A DNA stretch of 64,000 nucleotides from Hippasteria phrygiana (taxonomy: Eukaryota; Echinodermata; Asteroidea; Valvatida; Goniasteridae), in assembly GCA_037893225.1 (NCBI GenBank), contig JAZGUH010000103.1:1426001-1490000 (forward strand). The letters run 5' to 3'. The position numbers and the translations under genes were made by a program. Under the pieces are notes generated by a model. The model was given only the letters and a program-made list of their open reading frames with translations, was not told where the DNA came from and ran no database searches. Shown here piece by piece: positions 62,388 to 64,000 of the stretch. How positions within the stretch are numbered: the stretch's first letter is position 1; each line of letters starts with the position of its first letter.

Positions 62388-64000
62388 CCGTTTACTGCAT
62401 TGTGGCTGCTTAACGTTTGCCACATTTTCAGATGAACGCCCCTCCTTTCCCTGTTCATAATTGAATGGGATATTGACCAAATCCAGTAATTTTCACACGT
62501 ATGGGTAGCTTAGATCTAGCGCAACAATTTGAGACCATCGCCAGCTTCATAGCGTGAGAACTCTTCGAGAAAAATCAAACCTCGCATCAAATTTCTTCCT
62601 GTGAACTCTGTGTGCGTTATTCCGTTTACTGCATTGTGACTGCTTAACGTTTGCCACATTTTCAGATGAACGCCCCTCCTTTCCCTGTTCATAATTGAAT
62701 GGTATATTGACCAAATCAAGTCATTGTTACACGTATGGGTAGCTTAGATATAGCGCAACAATTTCAGACCATCGCCAGCTTCACAGCGTTAGAACTCTTC
62801 GAGAAAAATCAAACCTCGCATCAAATTTCTTCCTGTGAACTCTGTGTGCGTTCTTCCGTTTACTGCATTGTGACTGCTTAACGTTTGCCACATTTTCAGA
62901 TGAACGCCCCTACTTTCCCTGTTCATAATTGAATGGGATATTGACCAAATCCAGTAATTTTCACACGTATGGGTAGCTTAGATCTAGCGCAACAATTTGA
63001 GACCATCGCCAGCTTCATAGCATGAGAACTCTTCGAGAAAATTCAAACCTCGCAACATATTTTTCCCATGAACTCTGTGTGCGTTCTCCCGTTTACTGCA
63101 TTGTGACTGCTTAACGTTTGCCAAATTTTCAGATGAACGCCCCTCCTTTCCCTGTTCATAATTGAATGGTATATTGACCAAATCCAGTCATTTTTACACT
63201 GATGGGTAGCTTAGATCTAGCGCAACAATTTCAGACCATCGCCAGCTTCACAGCGTTAGAACTCTTCGATAAAATTCAAACCTCGCAACACATTTCTTCC
63301 TGTGAACCCTGTGTGCGTTCTTCCGTTTACTGTATTGTAACTGCTTAACGTTTGCCACATTTTCAGATGAACGCCCCTCCTTTCCCTGTTCATAATTGAA
63401 TGGGATATTGACCAAATCCAGCAATTTTCACACGTATGGGTAGCTTAGATCTAGCGCAACAATTTGAGACCATCGCCAGCTTCACAGCGTTAGAACTCTT
63501 CGAGAAAATTCAAACCTCGCAACTAATTTCTTTCTGTGAACTCTGTGTGCGTTCTCCCGTTTACTGCATTGTGGCTGCTTAACGTTTGCCAAATTTTCAG
63601 ATGAACGCCCCTCCTTTCCCTGTTCATAATTGAATGGTATATTGACCAAATCAAGTAATTGTTACACGTATGGGTAGCTTAGATAGAGCGCAACAATTTC
63701 AGACCATCGCCAGCTTCACAGCGTTAGAACTCTTTGAGAAAAATCAAACCTCGCATCAAATTTCTTCCTGTGAACTCTGTGTGCGTTCTTCCGTTTACTG
63801 CATTGTGACTGCTTAACGTTTGCCACATTTTCAGATGAACGCCCCTCCTTTCCCTGTTCATAATTGAAAGGGATATTGACCAAATCCAGTAATTTTCACA
63901 CGTATGGGTAGCTTAGATCTAGCGCAACAATTTGAGAGCATCGCCAGCTTCATAGCGTGAGAACTCTTCGAGAAAATTCAAACCTCGCAACAAATTTTTC
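62388..64000 (+). repeat. Tandem duplication copy 2, offset 3273 bp, cut by window end
   Basis: Partner of 59115-60727, at least 1613 bp long. The match is still intact at the last base, so the full duplicated unit is probably the whole 3273 bp and its second copy continues beyond the window. Confidence 0.83.
63837..64000 (+). repeat. Partial terminal monomer, type C-like
   Basis: The last 164 bases of the window, opening with GAACGCC and carrying TTGAAAGGG, GAGAGCATCG, CATAGCGTGAG and the start of the C block at CAACAAATTTTTC. It is cut only by the window edge. Confidence 0.85.

Larger units (their letters stand above)
1..64000 (+). repeat. Satellite DNA array, 234-bp monomer, head to tail
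   Basis: The whole window is built from one monomer of 234 bp (a 233-bp form also exists), always in the same orientation. Starting each unit at GAACGCC, units begin at 1, 235, 469 and so on; I followed the phase to 63837, giving 273 complete units and one partial. No unit is inverted, and no transposon, gene or unique spacer interrupts the series. A hand-counted monomer is about 43% G+C with 10 CpG against roughly 10.3 expected. Monomers fall into recurring diverged types arranged as higher-order repeats. What is known: such arrays typically form centromeric or heterochromatic satellite in eukaryotes. What is inferred: that this one does. The species and satellite family are not recognised. 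Confidence 0.98.
57478..64000 (+). repeat. Right array domain, diverged monomer types
   Basis: About 28 monomers, mostly of the types in 7250-8370 with some A, B and D units. Markers are TTTGTCCCATG (58150, 62125), GATTTAGCGC with CATCACC (near 58540, 60880, 62280), CTGTTAACTC with GTTTAATGC (near 58860, 61910), CTTTCTTTGAAC (near 59090, 61195), and a C/B mosaic whose units start at 59161, 61265 and 62434. The array continues past the window end. No gene. Confidence 0.8.

Noticed and set aside
1..64000. CRISPR array
   Set aside because: The spacing is regular, but there are no unique spacers: the whole 234-bp unit repeats, far longer than a CRISPR repeat plus spacer.
1..64000. Inverted monomers, transposon insertions, telomere repeats or simple-sequence tracts
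   Set aside because: I looked for phase breaks and reversed units and found none. Phase shifts are single bases only, and there is no run of TTAGGG-like or other short tandem units.

Overview
The whole window is a tandem satellite DNA array. A unit of about 234 bp is repeated head to tail on one strand from base 1 to base 64000: I count 273 complete monomers plus a partial one (63837-64000). The phase can be followed throughout with only about 45 single-base losses. I see no protein gene, RNA gene, transposon, CRISPR array or unique sequence, and neither end of the array lies in the window. An array of this length and texture (diverged monomer types in a set order, homogenised multimers, hybrid monomers at junctions) points to a eukaryotic chromosome, probably centromeric or other heterochromatin. 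A hand-counted monomer has 100 G+C in 234 (about 43%) and 10 CpG against about 10.3 expected, so CpG is not depleted. That fits a genome with little DNA methylation, such as many invertebrates, or a very young array. I do not recognise the satellite and cannot name the species.

Six monomer types can be told apart and form a higher-order repeat (HOR), A-B-C-D-E-F, of 1403 bp. The cleanest copy is 49575-50977. Type C is 233 bp, with a one-base loss and a diagnostic TTTTTCCCATG block, and marks HOR phase. In the core, C-to-C spacings are most often 1169 bp (5-mer), with 935, 1403, 1637, 1871, 2104/2105 and 3275 bp also seen. The array is therefore a set of HOR variants, not one fixed unit.

Layout: 1-4911 carries an older-looking set of types (GTAATTTGCACATG and GCGTTATTCC variants); 4912-7249 is a core-like patch; 7250-8370 carries types shared with the right end; 8371-57477 is the HOR core; 57478-64000 returns to the types of 7250-8370. 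A HOR core flanked by matching diverged monomers resembles the layered growth described for centromeric satellites.

On top of this lie recent segmental duplications: offsets of 2104 bp (567/2671), 7249 bp (8371/15620), 7483 bp (13102/20585), 2105 bp (18097/20202), 2338 bp (36900/39238), 8651 bp (43082/51733) and 3273 bp (59115/62388). Several junctions fall inside hybrid monomers at identical short stretches, as expected from unequal exchange between paralogous monomers. The short open frames (60-68 codons) recur only because the DNA repeats and are not genes. The most biologically suggestive motif is a perfect 3' splice-acceptor-like TTTTCAG followed at once by ATG, present in nearly every monomer.
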